DNA of 62,222 bases from a virus. Made by a program: the position numbers and the translations under genes. The stretch is taken from positions 1 through 62,222 of the IMG/VR virus record IMGVR_UViG_3300042516_003753; one strand, given 5' to 3'. Positions 1-7,475 of this stretch are shown piece after piece. The notes under the pieces were generated by a model. It did not search any database. It saw only the letters and a program-made list of their open reading frames with translations, and was not told where the DNA came from. Numbering within the stretch: the first letter of the stretch is position 1; the number at the start of each line of letters is the position of its first letter.

Positions 1-175
1 AGCTTGTAACAAACGTTGTGCCAGTAAGCCAGCCACCAAGGGCAAGATAAGCAGTGGGAAAAAGTAATAGTCCAGACCAACCCACAAATACAAAGCGATC
101 TCGTTTAAGCCAGTCATCCAGGACATCAAACCATCCTCGTTGTTGAATTGGTTGCGAAAGTGTAGAAGAAGTCAT
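1..175 (-). CDS. psbD: Photosystem II D2 protein, N-terminal fragment (cut by window edge)
   Basis: The first 58 codons of D2, a reaction-centre core protein of photosystem II in the thylakoid membrane. The peptide runs from a phage-specific start (MTSSTLSQP) into the conserved D2 segment [20 protein letters not shown] and [15 protein letters not shown]. The ATG is preceded by AGGAGG. The rest lies outside the window. Cyanophages carry psbD with psbA to keep PSII repaired in infected cells. Promoter elements lie just upstream at 196-229. Confidence 0.97.
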   Translation of the reverse strand, partial: MTSSTLSQPIQQRGWFDVLDDWLKRDRFVFVGWSGLLLFPTAYLALGGWLTGTTFVTS

Positions 176-195
176 AACCTCCTATGTATTTCTCA

Positions 196-229
196 TATTT
201 ATCTTAACATTACTTAACAAAGGAGTCAA
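196..229 (-). promoter_or_regulatory. psbD promoter (sigma-70-like, overlapping a late-type box)
   Basis: Minus-strand TTGACT (224-229), 17 bp spacer, TAAGAT (201-206). GATAAATA (196-203), which resembles a T4-type late box, overlaps the -10. It ends about 20 nt before the psbD ATG. Confidence 0.6.
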
Positions 230-242
230 TAAGCATTTGTGC

Positions 243-365
243 TTATCCCCAATAAATTACTGACAGAGTGAAGGCAACAAACACAACGATTGTGAAACCC
301 ATCATACCTACACCTACCCAGATGATCCAGGGTTCCATAGGATGATGTTGATTATTGTGAGACAT
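243..365 (-). CDS. Membrane micropeptide (40 aa)
   Basis: A 40-residue protein with a polar, His-rich N-terminus (MSHNNQHHPMEPW) and one hydrophobic helix, roughly residues 13-37 (IIWVGVGMMGF...). It sits between psbD and a thioredoxin gene. I do not recognise the family. The single-helix form and the photosystem-gene neighbourhood suggest a small membrane accessory peptide, but that is inference. Confidence 0.65.
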   Translation of the reverse strand: MSHNNQHHPMEPWIIWVGVGMMGFTIVVFVAFTLSVIYWG

Positions 366-371
366 AAAAAT

Positions 372-650
372 TCAGTTAATATATTGGTCCAATAATTTGG
401 TGATATTTTTTGTAATATCAACTCCACCAATATATTCTTCTACTTTTTCCCCATCTTCATTAACTACAATCAAGGTAGGAGTTGCATTAATTTTATATTG
501 TTTAGCGATAGAAAGATTTTCTTCATAACCATCATCAAGAAGAAGTTCTTTTACAGATTCTGTTCTTGAATCTGACATAGTATTAAAATACTTTTTGACA
601 AGAATGCAAGGTCCGCATTCTTTTTTAGAAAACAAAAGAAGATTAGACAT
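372..650 (-). CDS. Thioredoxin-like protein
   Basis: A 92-residue thioredoxin-fold protein. The redox motif CGPC lies near residues 12-15 (KKECGPCILVKKYF) and the cis-proline segment ATPTLIVV near residues 56-63. It would be a cytoplasmic dithiol reductant, perhaps serving the phage ribonucleotide reductase or redox-regulated host enzymes. It follows psbA, whose terminator lies at 651-675. Confidence 0.9.
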   Translation of the reverse strand: MSNLLLFSKKECGPCILVKKYFNTMSDSRTESVKELLLDDGYEENLSIAKQYKINATPTLIVVNEDGEKVEEYIGGVDITKNITKLLDQYIN

Positions 651-675
651 AAAAAAAGAGGGTTGTTACACCCTC
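651..675 (-). terminator. Intrinsic terminator after psbA
   Basis: On the minus strand GAGGGT-GTAACA-ACCCTC is followed by seven T. The T tract runs into TCTAAT, a possible weak -10 for the thioredoxin gene. Confidence 0.75.
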
Positions 676-701
676 TAATTATATCAGCTATTCAGTTTTT
701 A

Positions 702-1781
702 TCAACCAATAGCAGGAGCGCGAAGAGCAACAGGAGTGTTAGTAGCAGCAGCAAGATCCAGAGGGAAATTGTGTGCATTACGCTCGTGCATTACCTCCAT
801 GCCCAGTCCAGCACGGTTGAGCACATCTGCCCAAGTGTTGATCACTTTACCTTGTCCATCAACGATGGACTGGTTGAAGTTGAAACCGTTGAGGTTGAAC
901 GCCATCGTAGATACGCCCAGGGCAGTAAACCAGATACCGACAACAGGCCAAGCAGCAAGGAAGAAGTGTAGCGAACGAGAGTTGTTGAACGAAGCATATT
1001 GGAAGATCAGGCGACCAAAGTAACCATGAGCAGCAACGATGTTATAAGTCTCTTCTTCTTGACCGAACTTGTAACCATAGTTCTGCGACTCTTGCTCGGT
1101 AGTTTCACGAACCAGCGAAGAAGTAACCAAAGAACCGTGCATAGCACTGAACAGAGAACCACCGAACACACCAGCAACGCCGAGCATGTGGAAGGGGTGC
1201 ATCAGGATGTTGTGCTCTGCCTGGAACACAAGCATGTAGTTAAAAGTACCAGAGATACCCAGGGGCATCGCGTCAGAGAAAGAACCTTGACCGAAAGGAT
1301 AGACCAGGAACACTGCGCTTGCGGCAGCAACAGGTGCAGAGTAAGCAACACAGATCCAAGGACGCATACCAAGGCGGTAAGAAAGTTCCCACTCACGTCC
1401 CATGTAGGCGTAGATGCCGATGAGGAAGTGGAACACTACCAGTTGGAAAGGTCCACCGTTGTAAAGCCACTCATCAAGAGAGGCAGCTTCCCAGATGGGG
1501 TAGAAGTGCAGTCCAATAGCATTGGACGAAGGGATAACAGCACCAGAGATGATGTTGTTTCCGTACATGAGAGAACCAGCAACAGGTTCACGGATGCCAT
1601 CAATGTCCACTGGGGGAGCACCGATGAATGCAATGATGAAGCAAGTTGTAGCAGCAAGCAGGCATGGGATCATCAGAACGCCGAACCAACCCACATAGAG
1701 GCGGTTATCGGTTGAAGTCACCCAGTTGCAAAACTGTTCCCAAGTATTCGATTGTCGTTGTTGTGAAATTGTAGCAGTCAT
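702..1781 (-). CDS. psbA: Photosystem II D1 protein
   Basis: Full-length D1, 359 residues, the PSII reaction-centre protein that turns over fastest under light. Visible landmarks: Tyr161 (YPFGQG), Asp170, Glu189/His190, His198, and the C-terminal stretch HNFPLDLA where the precursor is normally cut after Ala344, followed by a 15-residue extension. Residue 130 is Glu (MGREWELS), the residue typical of the high-light D1 isoform in cyanobacteria. The gene is uninterrupted, with no intron. Its base composition is richer in GC than the polysaccharide island. A long structured leader lies upstream. Confidence 0.99.
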   Translation of the reverse strand: MTATISQQRQSNTWEQFCNWVTSTDNRLYVGWFGVLMIPCLLAATTCFIIAFIGAPPVDIDGIREPVAGSLMYGNNIISGAVIPSSNAIGLHFYPIWEAASLDEWLYNGGPFQLVVFHFLIGIYAYMGREWELSYRLGMRPWICVAYSAPVAAASAVFLVYPFGQGSFSDAMPLGISGTFNYMLVFQAEHNILMHPFHMLGVAGVFGGSLFSAMHGSLVTSSLVRETTEQESQNYGYKFGQEEETYNIVAAHGYFGRLIFQYASFNNSRSLHFFLAAWPVVGIWFTALGVSTMAFNLNGFNFNQSIVDGQGKVINTWADVLNRAGLGMEVMHERNAHNFPLDLAAATNTPVALRAPAIG

Positions 1782-1804
1782 TTGTTTTAAAAGGGTAAGT
1801 AAAA

Positions 1805-1857
1805 GTTCGGGGGGACGAACGAGTTACAGTATGCTCCGCAACACCCTCCATTGCGGA
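1805..1857 (-). promoter_or_regulatory. Structured psbA 5' leader (two hairpins)
   Basis: Two perfect stems lie between the promoter and the psbA start: GTTCG/CGAAC (1805-1820, loop of six) and TCCGCAA/TTGCGGA (1835-1857, loop of nine). The leader from the predicted start site is about 160 nt, unusually long for this compact genome. A role in transcript stability or light-dependent translation is possible but not shown. Confidence 0.5.
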
Positions 1858-1942
1858 TATGAGAGATACTTTACTTCTCATGATCTCGGTTGGAGAAGAG
1901 CAAATGTTAAGAGAACTTTGCATTCCGTAACATTTGTTTACC

Positions 1943-1976
1943 TATTTATGATAGCACGCCCCCACTGCCCTGTCAA
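1943..1976 (-). promoter_or_regulatory. psbA promoter (sigma-70-like, overlapping a late-type box)
   Basis: Minus-strand TTGACA (1971-1976), 17 bp, TATCAT (1948-1953). CATAAATA (1943-1950) overlaps the -10, the same arrangement as at psbD. The -35 includes the stop codon of the upstream 54-aa gene. Confidence 0.75.
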
Positions 1977-2137
1977 GCCCTGTACTCATCCAATTTGTCC
2001 AGGACCTTGTTGAGGTAATGATGCGCTAACCATTTTGGATCATATCCAGATTTATTCATCCACTCTTTATCCAAATCATTTTTTATTTTGAGGACCTCAC
2101 ACTTTATAATGTCCTTTGTCAAATATCCTCTAGGCAT
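1973..2137 (-). CDS. Conserved-type small phage protein (54 aa)
   Basis: A 54-residue polar protein starting MPRGYLTKDIIKCEVLKIKN, rich in Lys/Asp, with an aromatic C-terminal half (YDPKWLAHHYLNKVLDKLDEY). No signal peptide or membrane segment. It ends inside the psbA promoter. It looks like the small soluble proteins common in cyanomyoviruses; I cannot assign a function. Confidence 0.7.
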   Translation of the reverse strand: MPRGYLTKDIIKCEVLKIKNDLDKEWMNKSGYDPKWLAHHYLNKVLDKLDEYRA

Positions 2138-2141
2138 ATAC

Positions 2142-2175
2142 AAAAAAACTCTGCCTCTTATTTAGAGACAGAGTT
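2142..2175 (-). terminator. Intrinsic terminator after peroxiredoxin
   Basis: A 12-bp stem AACTCTGTCTCT/AGAGGCAGAGTT (one G-T pair) with a 5-nt loop, then seven T on the minus strand. Confidence 0.85.
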
Positions 2176-2195
2176 GAATATTATTTCTTATTGTT

Positions 2196-2723
2196 TCAAA
2201 CTAGTTCTAATTCCAACACAGAAGAACGAATATAATTCAAAATATTCTCTGGAGTAGTCTCTTCATAAGGGTCGGTGTCGGCATTGTCCCGTTGCCCACC
2301 CTCAACGAATAGTTTTTGGATGATTCCGTTATCCACAACTGCAGCATAACGCCAAGAGCGACTACCGAAACCAAGGTTAGACTTATTGACGAGCATACCC
2401 ATAGAACGTGTGAAATATGCATTGCCATCTGGAATGAGTTTTACTTTCTCAATGTTCTGGTCTTGTGCCCAGGCATTCATTACAAACCCATCATTAACAG
2501 AGATGCAGTAAATATCGTCGATGCCCAAACTACGAAAGTCGTCATATTTCTCTTCGAATCCAGGTAACTGATAGGCACTGCAAGTAGGAGTGAAAGCACC
2601 AGGCAGACTAAAAATGACCACGCGCTTTCCATTGAAAAGTTCTGCAGATGTACGTGTTACAAACTCACCATTCTCACGGAATACAAATTCAACTTGAGGA
2701 ATTTGATATTGTTCTTTACGCAT
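2196..2723 (-). CDS. Peroxiredoxin (Prx5/AhpC-TSA type)
   Basis: A 175-residue thiol peroxidase that would reduce H2O2 or alkyl peroxides. The peroxidatic Cys motif is PGAFTPTCS; DDIYCISVND and MGMLVNKSNLGFG follow, as in Prx5-type enzymes. The start MRKEQYQIPQ was chosen rather than an upstream start because the longer reading frame overlaps hli and adds a non-homologous Cys/Trp-rich segment. It sits with hli and ferredoxin genes, consistent with oxidative-stress protection during light-driven infection. Confidence 0.9.
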   Translation of the reverse strand: MRKEQYQIPQVEFVFRENGEFVTRTSAELFNGKRVVIFSLPGAFTPTCSAYQLPGFEEKYDDFRSLGIDDIYCISVNDGFVMNAWAQDQNIEKVKLIPDGNAYFTRSMGMLVNKSNLGFGSRSWRYAAVVDNGIIQKLFVEGGQRDNADTDPYEETTPENILNYIRSSVLELELV

Positions 2724-2734
2724 TTTAACCTCTA

Positions 2735-2854
2735 TCACAGAATACCAGGAATAATTTGTCCAGTTACAAGATAAGATCCAGCAGCAGCAACGAAACCAAT
2801 CATCGCCGCCCAACCGTTAATACGTTCTGCTTTTTCAGTAAAAATTTTGTTCAT
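2735..2854 (-). CDS. hli: High-light inducible protein (Hli), 39 aa
   Basis: A single-helix chlorophyll-binding protein of the Hli/SCP family. The signature is AERINGWAAMIGFVAAAGSY, with the Glu-Arg-Asn/Gly-Ala pattern used to bind chlorophyll. At 39 residues it is a minimal Hli. Its ATGA overlaps the stop of the upstream gene, so the two are probably translationally coupled. Hli proteins help dissipate excess light energy in PSII. Confidence 0.95.
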   Translation of the reverse strand: MNKIFTEKAERINGWAAMIGFVAAAGSYLVTGQIIPGIL

Positions 2855-3051
2855 TTGTTTTCTCCTTGATATGGATGTTTTTGTTTAAGTTCAGGATCTG
2901 GATTAGATACCAATTTTTCTTTTACAGGTTTAATAACAATAAACTTGTCGCTTTTTAAGGTGCCAGCAATCTTAACTTCTAGTTCTACATTTCGGTCCCA
3001 GGCACCAGTTTCAACAAGTTCTTGTAGGGCAAGATTAAATTGCCCAAGCAT
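2851..3051 (-). CDS. Conserved-type hypothetical protein (66 aa)
   Basis: Soluble 66-residue protein starting MLGQFNLALQELVETGAWDR, with a beta-like middle (VELEVKIAGTLKSDKFIVIK) and a Lys/Pro-rich tail. The start was placed after the ferredoxin stop; a longer frame would run into petF. Its stop overlaps the hli start. Function unknown; the position between petF and hli suggests co-expression with electron-transport genes. Confidence 0.7.
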   Translation of the reverse strand: MLGQFNLALQELVETGAWDRNVELEVKIAGTLKSDKFIVIKPVKEKLVSNPDPELKQKHPYQGENK

Positions 3052-3059
3052 TTTAGCAC

Positions 3060-3350
3060 TCACAGATTTTCTTCCTGTTGAGTGAGAATTACACAATCGC
3101 TGGTGGGATATGCCACGCAAGTGAGAACCCAACCTTCGGCAATTTGATCATCATCAAGGAACGATTGCTCCTCGTTATCTACGGTGCCGCTAATCAGTTT
3201 ACCAGCACAAGCAGAGCAAGCACCAGCACGGCAGGACGAAGGAAGATCCACGCCTGCTTCTTCTGCTGCTTCAAGAATGTATTGATCGGGAGCACATTGA
3301 ATAGTAGTTTCGGTGCCGTCAGGAGATTGAAGTGTAACGTTGAATGTCAT
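3060..3350 (-). CDS. petF: Plant-type [2Fe-2S] ferredoxin
   Basis: A 96-residue ferredoxin starting [16 protein letters not shown]. The iron-sulfur ligands follow the plant-type pattern [12 protein letters not shown] plus a distal Cys ([13 protein letters not shown]). It would carry electrons from photosystem I to acceptors such as bilin reductases or ribonucleotide reductase. An in-frame TTG 15 nt upstream is possible but the ATG gives the normal ferredoxin N-terminus. Confidence 0.96.
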   Translation of the reverse strand: MTFNVTLQSPDGTETTIQCAPDQYILEAAEEAGVDLPSSCRAGACSACAGKLISGTVDNEEQSFLDDDQIAEGWVLTCVAYPTSDCVILTQQEENL

Positions 3351-3361
3351 TGTTTTAAGAC

Positions 3362-3448
3362 TCAATAAGTTTCAGAGAGTTGATCAACAGCATAACCCAA
3401 AATCACGAAAAATGCAACTGTCGTGATTGTCCAGAGTGCCTCAGTCAT
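3362..3448 (-). CDS. Membrane micropeptide (28 aa)
   Basis: A 28-residue peptide, [20 protein letters not shown] plus VDQLSETY: one short hydrophobic helix with an acidic tail. Its ATG overlaps the TGA of the upstream hli gene (ATGA) and it precedes petF by 11 nt, so it lies within the hli-petF operon. The size recalls the small single-helix subunits of photosynthetic complexes, but I do not recognise a specific family. Confidence 0.6.
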   Translation of the reverse strand: MTEALWTITTVAFFVILGYAVDQLSETY

Positions 3449-3642
3449 CAGAAGATGCCGAAGAAGAAGTTACCAGTGCTAACATAAGAAATGATGCCAG
3501 CAACAAAACCGACCATTGCCCAGCGCCCATTGGTACGCTCCCTGATTTGATTAGGTGTCAACATCCCATAATTTTCGTAATACATTGTAGGTTCTTTGGC
3601 AAACATATTTTGTTGCCCATATTCATTAGTAGTTACAGTCAT
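3448..3642 (-). CDS. hli: High-light inducible protein (Hli), 64 aa
   Basis: A 64-residue Hli with an N-terminal extension ending YGMLTPNQIRE, followed by the chlorophyll-binding helix RTNGRWAMVGFVAGIISY. The start MTVTTNEYGQ was chosen over upstream codons that overlap the terminator. It differs from the 39-aa Hli at 2735-2854 in having the longer N-terminus. First gene of the unit transcribed from the promoter at 3670-3698. Confidence 0.95.
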   Translation of the reverse strand: MTVTTNEYGQQNMFAKEPTMYYENYGMLTPNQIRERTNGRWAMVGFVAGIISYVSTGNFFFGIF

Positions 3643-3669
3643 TGTAGATTTGTAAAGAACTGTTACAGA

Positions 3670-3706
3670 AGTATATAGCAAAAAGAAAGGGGCGTCAAGC
3701 CCCTTT
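3670..3706 (-). promoter_or_regulatory. Terminator/promoter composite upstream of hli
   Basis: The hairpin AAAGGGGC-TTGAC-GCCCCTTT (3686-3706) ends the polysaccharide island and is followed by a T-rich run. The same bases give TTGACG (3693-3698), 17 bp, TATACT (3670-3675): the -35 is made by the loop and 3' arm, and the T-rich tract is in the spacer. Confidence 0.7.
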
Positions 3707-3742
3707 GTTTTGATATTCTGATAATGTAAGTATAAATGCTTA

Positions 3743-4534
3743 CTATTTACCTTCCCAACCAGGTGGAAGGGTTCCAAAGAAAGGATCATAGTCAAATATA
3801 GAATTCCAATCATCTATTTCAGACGATTGGTTTTTCCAAAATTGCCACAATCCTTCATAACTGCTGCGATGAAAAACATCAACATGATCATGATGTATTG
3901 AAGAACCCAGTTCAATCTTATAAAGAAATAATGGTATAGCGTAAGTATTTCCCGAGTTATAAATTAAATCATCAGCAACTGCTCTTGGTTTAACACCAGT
4001 ATCTAATTTGTATTTTCCATCTCTTACATGCAAGTCAATTAATTTTTGAGCATGTCTCCTAGTTATTAAATAACAAGCAGTGGAAAAATCATTTACAAAT
4101 CTGCGATGAATTTTTAAATGAACTTGAGCAGGATTAATAATTGCCAATTGAATTACATCATAAGCGTAAGGAACTTTAGAAAAGAAATCTTTCCAAGTAA
4201 AAGACCAGTGCTTAACAGTATCCAAATCACAATCATCTTCCATAATTAAAGCACAAGGAGAATCAGAATTTTCCAAAAAATGTTTAAGTGCTTTTAAATG
4301 AGAAGTAACACATCCAACTTCACCCGAAGACATATTATCAGGGTATTTTCCTTTAATAATATGCCCTAAATCATCTTCCCTCCCATCATAGGCAGAAATC
4401 CTCGTATAATTTTCAATCTCCCAATATTTAAATTGGTCTTCCATATATTGAGATCTTTCTGGTTGATTATCAAGATTCAAATAATAAATTGGAGGAATAC
4501 CTTTGAGCTTATAAATTGATTTATTTTTATCCAT
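3743..4534 (-). CDS. Glycosyltransferase family 25-like (LPS biosynthesis)
   Basis: 263 residues. N-terminal PIYYLNLDNQPERSQYMEDQ and GEVGCVTSHLKALKHF with the acidic motif ALIMEDDCDL are the family-25 signatures found in LPS galactosyl/glucosyltransferases. A soluble GT-A fold enzyme acting at the inner membrane is expected. It is the last gene of the polysaccharide island and overlaps the next gene by 1 nt. Donor and acceptor cannot be told from sequence. Confidence 0.85.
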   Translation of the reverse strand: MDKNKSIYKLKGIPPIYYLNLDNQPERSQYMEDQFKYWEIENYTRISAYDGREDDLGHIIKGKYPDNMSSGEVGCVTSHLKALKHFLENSDSPCALIMEDDCDLDTVKHWSFTWKDFFSKVPYAYDVIQLAIINPAQVHLKIHRRFVNDFSTACYLITRRHAQKLIDLHVRDGKYKLDTGVKPRAVADDLIYNSGNTYAIPLFLYKIELGSSIHHDHVDVFHRSSYEGLWQFWKNQSSEIDDWNSIFDYDPFFGTLPPGWEGK

Positions 4535-5361
4535 TATTCTATAAAATCTTTAACAATCTTATTAAAAATATCCGCTTTAATTTTAAGAGGATCTTCTTTA
4601 GTTTTCCAATTCTTTTTAGTATGCCAATTAGTTCCAGCCCTATAATGCAAAAACTTTCCTTCCAAGTGAAGTTCAAATTGAAATCCATCTTTTGGTTGAG
4701 ACCACATATCAGGATTTAATAAAACAGGAATTTCAATGCCTTTATATTCTGTTGGATACTCTGGACAATCATCCGCAGTAGTTCCACCTTCATTAATGTT
4801 TTTAAACTTTATATTATTTCTTTTAAAATAATAATGTAAAGAACCACCAGTATCTGTAGTTTCACCATCAACAACACCATGAGAAAAATCTAAATTTGGA
4901 TCAATACTCATGATTTTTTCCATATCAAAAAACATTATTCCGTTCCAAATATATCTGACTTGTCCTCTAACTTGAAGATGACCTGCCACTATTTCTCCTT
5001 GCATGTATTCTTTTATTGAAAAATCTTCCAATAAAAACATGTCAGAATCTGTAAAAAATACTACTTCATTCGCGTGCTTCTTTTTAATAATTTCATCAAA
5101 AGTCCATTGAATTGTCTCATCTACATGGTCGGAACCCGAAATTGGAGCATCAAACTTTCTCTTTTCATCAACAGGTTTTTTATAATAAACAATATTATAT
5201 TTCTCTGCAATTTCTTTAAACTCTTTAGAAATATTATCATCAAGCGAATCATCAATTACATTAAATTGATACTCATCTTTTAAAAATTTTTTAAAAGATT
5301 TTGCTTGAATTTCCAAAAAATCTGGTCTATTTACAACAGATGTAAAAATTTGAACTGTCAT
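4534..5361 (-). CDS. Putative GT-A glycosyltransferase
   Basis: 275 residues, start MTVQIFTSVVNRPDFLE, reached by an ATGA overlap with the upstream epimerase. It has the GT-A layout: an N-terminal strand, then VVFFTDSDMFLLEDF, where DSD is a candidate metal-binding DxD. A C-terminal His/Trp-rich segment (FLHYRAGTNWHTKKNW) is also present. The exact family is not recognised; the setting supports a sugar transferase. Confidence 0.65.
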   Translation of the reverse strand: MTVQIFTSVVNRPDFLEIQAKSFKKFLKDEYQFNVIDDSLDDNISKEFKEIAEKYNIVYYKKPVDEKRKFDAPISGSDHVDETIQWTFDEIIKKKHANEVVFFTDSDMFLLEDFSIKEYMQGEIVAGHLQVRGQVRYIWNGIMFFDMEKIMSIDPNLDFSHGVVDGETTDTGGSLHYYFKRNNIKFKNINEGGTTADDCPEYPTEYKGIEIPVLLNPDMWSQPKDGFQFELHLEGKFLHYRAGTNWHTKKNWKTKEDPLKIKADIFNKIVKDFIE

Positions 5362-6257
5362 TTTAGTTGTTCTCCGATCCATTCTTCAAGTTTTACTTTT
5401 GGTTCCCATCCAAAAGTTTTTTTAAATTTTTGATTGTTTGCAAGACTTATCCTTGCTTCCCCAGGTCTAGGGGAAATGTTAATTTTTTCATGATCAAATA
5501 ATCTAGATATTTGATTAATAGAATAATTTGTTCCTGTTCCAATATTATAAACTTGTCCGAAAGAATCGGAATCAACATCTTTAGTTGCTGCGAGGATGTT
5601 TGCATTTACAACATCACCAACATAAGTAAAGTCCCTTCGTTGGTTTCCATCACCAACAATGGTTAGAGGTTCTCCTGCTGCTCTCTGGCGAAGGAAAATA
5701 CCAATCACAGGAGCATACTGTCCACGCAGAGGTTGGCGTTCTCCATAGACATTAAAGTAACGGAAACAAACAGTTTGAAGACCATATAAATTGGTGTACA
5801 TCTTACATAATTTTTCACCATTTACCTTTGAAACGGAATAAGGATTCAAACAATCATCAGGTTGAGTTTCCACATTCGGCGTTTGATTCATTCCATACCC
5901 CGAAGACGTGGAAGAATACATTACACGTTTAACACCTGCTTCACGGGCACATTGAAGAACAGTTACAGTACCAACAGAATTGATACTAACTGCTTCAATC
6001 GGATTTTGAATAGCAGGTTGAATACGTGCCTCTGCAGCAATGTGAAACACATAATCAACGCCATCATAGAGTGGACGTGTATTTTGATAATCACGAATAT
6101 CGTACTTATAGTTTTGCGCATTATCATTCCAGTAAAAATGATCATGAGCATCAGAATACTCATTATCAATCACAACAACTTCGTGACCAAGTTCAAGCAA
6201 ACGATCTACAAGATTTGATCCAATAAATCCAGCACCACCAGTAACTAAACTTTTCAT
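5358..6257 (-). CDS. NAD-dependent sugar-nucleotide epimerase/dehydratase
   Basis: 299-residue extended SDR enzyme. The Rossmann motif GGAGFIGSN is at residues 8-16, and the catalytic triad region is SSTSSGYG followed by NPYSVSK. It is most like UDP-glucose/GlcNAc 4-epimerases and NDP-heptose/uronate epimerases. It sits directly downstream of the heptose-type genes (HAD/NTase, gmhA, hddA), so an NDP-heptose modification is one reading; a simple 4-epimerase is the other. Confidence 0.85.
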   Translation of the reverse strand: MKSLVTGGAGFIGSNLVDRLLELGHEVVVIDNEYSDAHDHFYWNDNAQNYKYDIRDYQNTRPLYDGVDYVFHIAAEARIQPAIQNPIEAVSINSVGTVTVLQCAREAGVKRVMYSSTSSGYGMNQTPNVETQPDDCLNPYSVSKVNGEKLCKMYTNLYGLQTVCFRYFNVYGERQPLRGQYAPVIGIFLRQRAAGEPLTIVGDGNQRRDFTYVGDVVNANILAATKDVDSDSFGQVYNIGTGTNYSINQISRLFDHEKINISPRPGEARISLANNQKFKKTFGWEPKVKLEEWIGEQLK

Positions 6258-6258
6258 T

Positions 6259-6975
6259 TTATCTCCAAGATTTAACAATTTTTCTTTTTAACTCAGTAGT
6301 TGAATAATCATGTTCTCTATTAATAAAAATAATTTTTATAGGATTATCTTTTCCAGTATAGGATCCATTTTGATAATCATCACCTAAAAAACGAATATCA
6401 TAATTGTTAAGATAGGATAAAAACGTATCTTCTACTTGATAAACTACGATATCGTCAATGTATTTAATAGATTCCAAAATTTCTTTTCTGTCACTCAATG
6501 ATTGAACTGGAGAAAGTTTATTTGATCGTTCTATAGATGGATCTTCATGAAGAGCAACAGTAAGATGATTACAATATTCCCTACACTCCCTAAACATTCT
6601 AATATATCCAGGATGAATAAGATCAAATGCCCCAGCAATAATACCTTTTACTTTTGGTTGACTCGCTGCCCATTCTACTGCATTAACTGCTTTGTCATCA
6701 ATAAAAATGTCTGCAGTTGGTTTGCAAAACATGGGAAACAGTTCATGATACTTATATCCCCATTCCGCTAATTGGTTTTTAGTTAATTCGGTATGATCTA
6801 TTCCAGATCCTTTTCCTCGTGCAGTTTGGAAAATGATATAATTTCCTTCATTGTACAAACGATTTACTTGCTCAACCATGAAAGGATACGGTTTAGCATT
6901 TAAGTAATCAGGTTTACCTTTTTGATTATTTGGCGTATAACAAAGAGTTCCATCAATGTCAAAACAATATCTCAT
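6259..6975 (-). CDS. HAD phosphatase - cytidylyltransferase-like fusion
   Basis: 238 residues with two domains. Residues 1-105 are HAD-like: CFDIDGTLCYTP (nucleophile Asp), FQTARGKG, and DIFIDDKAVNA. Residues about 110-238 resemble the cytidylyltransferase fold: IIAGAFDLIHPGYIRMF, with HPGY in place of HxGH, and a C-terminal YSTTELKRK like the ISTT loop. With gmhA and hddA beside it, it could dephosphorylate heptose 1,7-bisphosphate and nucleotidylate the product. ATGA overlap with gmhA. The start MRYCFDIDG was chosen from the overlap. Confidence 0.75.
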   Translation of the reverse strand: MRYCFDIDGTLCYTPNNQKGKPDYLNAKPYPFMVEQVNRLYNEGNYIIFQTARGKGSGIDHTELTKNQLAEWGYKYHELFPMFCKPTADIFIDDKAVNAVEWAASQPKVKGIIAGAFDLIHPGYIRMFRECREYCNHLTVALHEDPSIERSNKLSPVQSLSDRKEILESIKYIDDIVVYQVEDTFLSYLNNYDIRFLGDDYQNGSYTGKDNPIKIIFINREHDYSTTELKRKIVKSWR

Positions 6976-7475
6976 ACAACTCCATGAAGAAAAATTTGAT
7001 GTACACATTCAACTACACCATAATCATTACTACTTATGTAGTAATTCCATAAAGCATTAGTTGCTAGTAAACGAATACTATTATCAGAGTTAAATCCAGT
7101 TAATACTCCATAATCAACTTTATTATCTTCACACCACTTCAAACAGTTTAACATATTTTTTGATTCTCCACCAGAGCTCATAATTACTACAAGAGTATTA
7201 TCTTCAACATAATATTCTAAAAATTTTTGGTAAGCATTTTCATAACCAAAATCATTCGTCAACATTGTTAGCATAGAAGGATCGGAAAGAATAGAAACTT
7301 TCTTTTTATGAAACTTCATATAATCTTGAGAAATGTGAGAAGCTACAGAATTACTTCCTCCATTACCAAGAATAATAATTCTTTCATGGGTATTAAATGC
7401 TTCTTTAAATTTTCTAAACTCATCACTAATATGAGCAGATTTAAGAGTTTTAATATATTCTTCAAATGGATTCAT
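6972..7475 (-). CDS. gmhA: Phosphoheptose isomerase-like SIS protein
   Basis: 167 residues, one SIS domain: IIILGNGGSNSVASHISQDY (phosphosugar-binding loop) and VVIMSSGGESKNMLNCL. GmhA converts sedoheptulose 7-phosphate to D-glycero-D-manno-heptose 7-phosphate. The neighbouring GHMP kinase and HAD/nucleotidyltransferase are the next steps of the same route, which strengthens the call. Sedoheptulose 7-phosphate comes from the Calvin/pentose phosphate cycle of the host. Confidence 0.85.
   Translation of the reverse strand: MNPFEEYIKTLKSAHISDEFRKFKEAFNTHERIIILGNGGSNSVASHISQDYMKFHKKKVSILSDPSMLTMLTNDFGYENAYQKFLEYYVEDNTLVVIMSSGGESKNMLNCLKWCEDNKVDYGVLTGFNSDNSIRLLATNALWNYYISSNDYGVVECVHQIFLHGVV

Noticed and set aside
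999-1715. Long plus-strand ORF (238 codons) opposite psbA
   Set aside because: It mirrors psbA codon periodicity; the product is Arg/Thr/Glu-rich without any domain. The real gene is on the minus strand.
702-1781. Intron or homing endonuclease in psbA
   Set aside because: The reading frame is complete and uninterrupted from start to C-terminus.
1705-1923. 72-aa minus-strand ORF in the psbA leader
   Set aside because: It overlaps the psbA start in another frame and covers the leader hairpins; low-complexity product without support.
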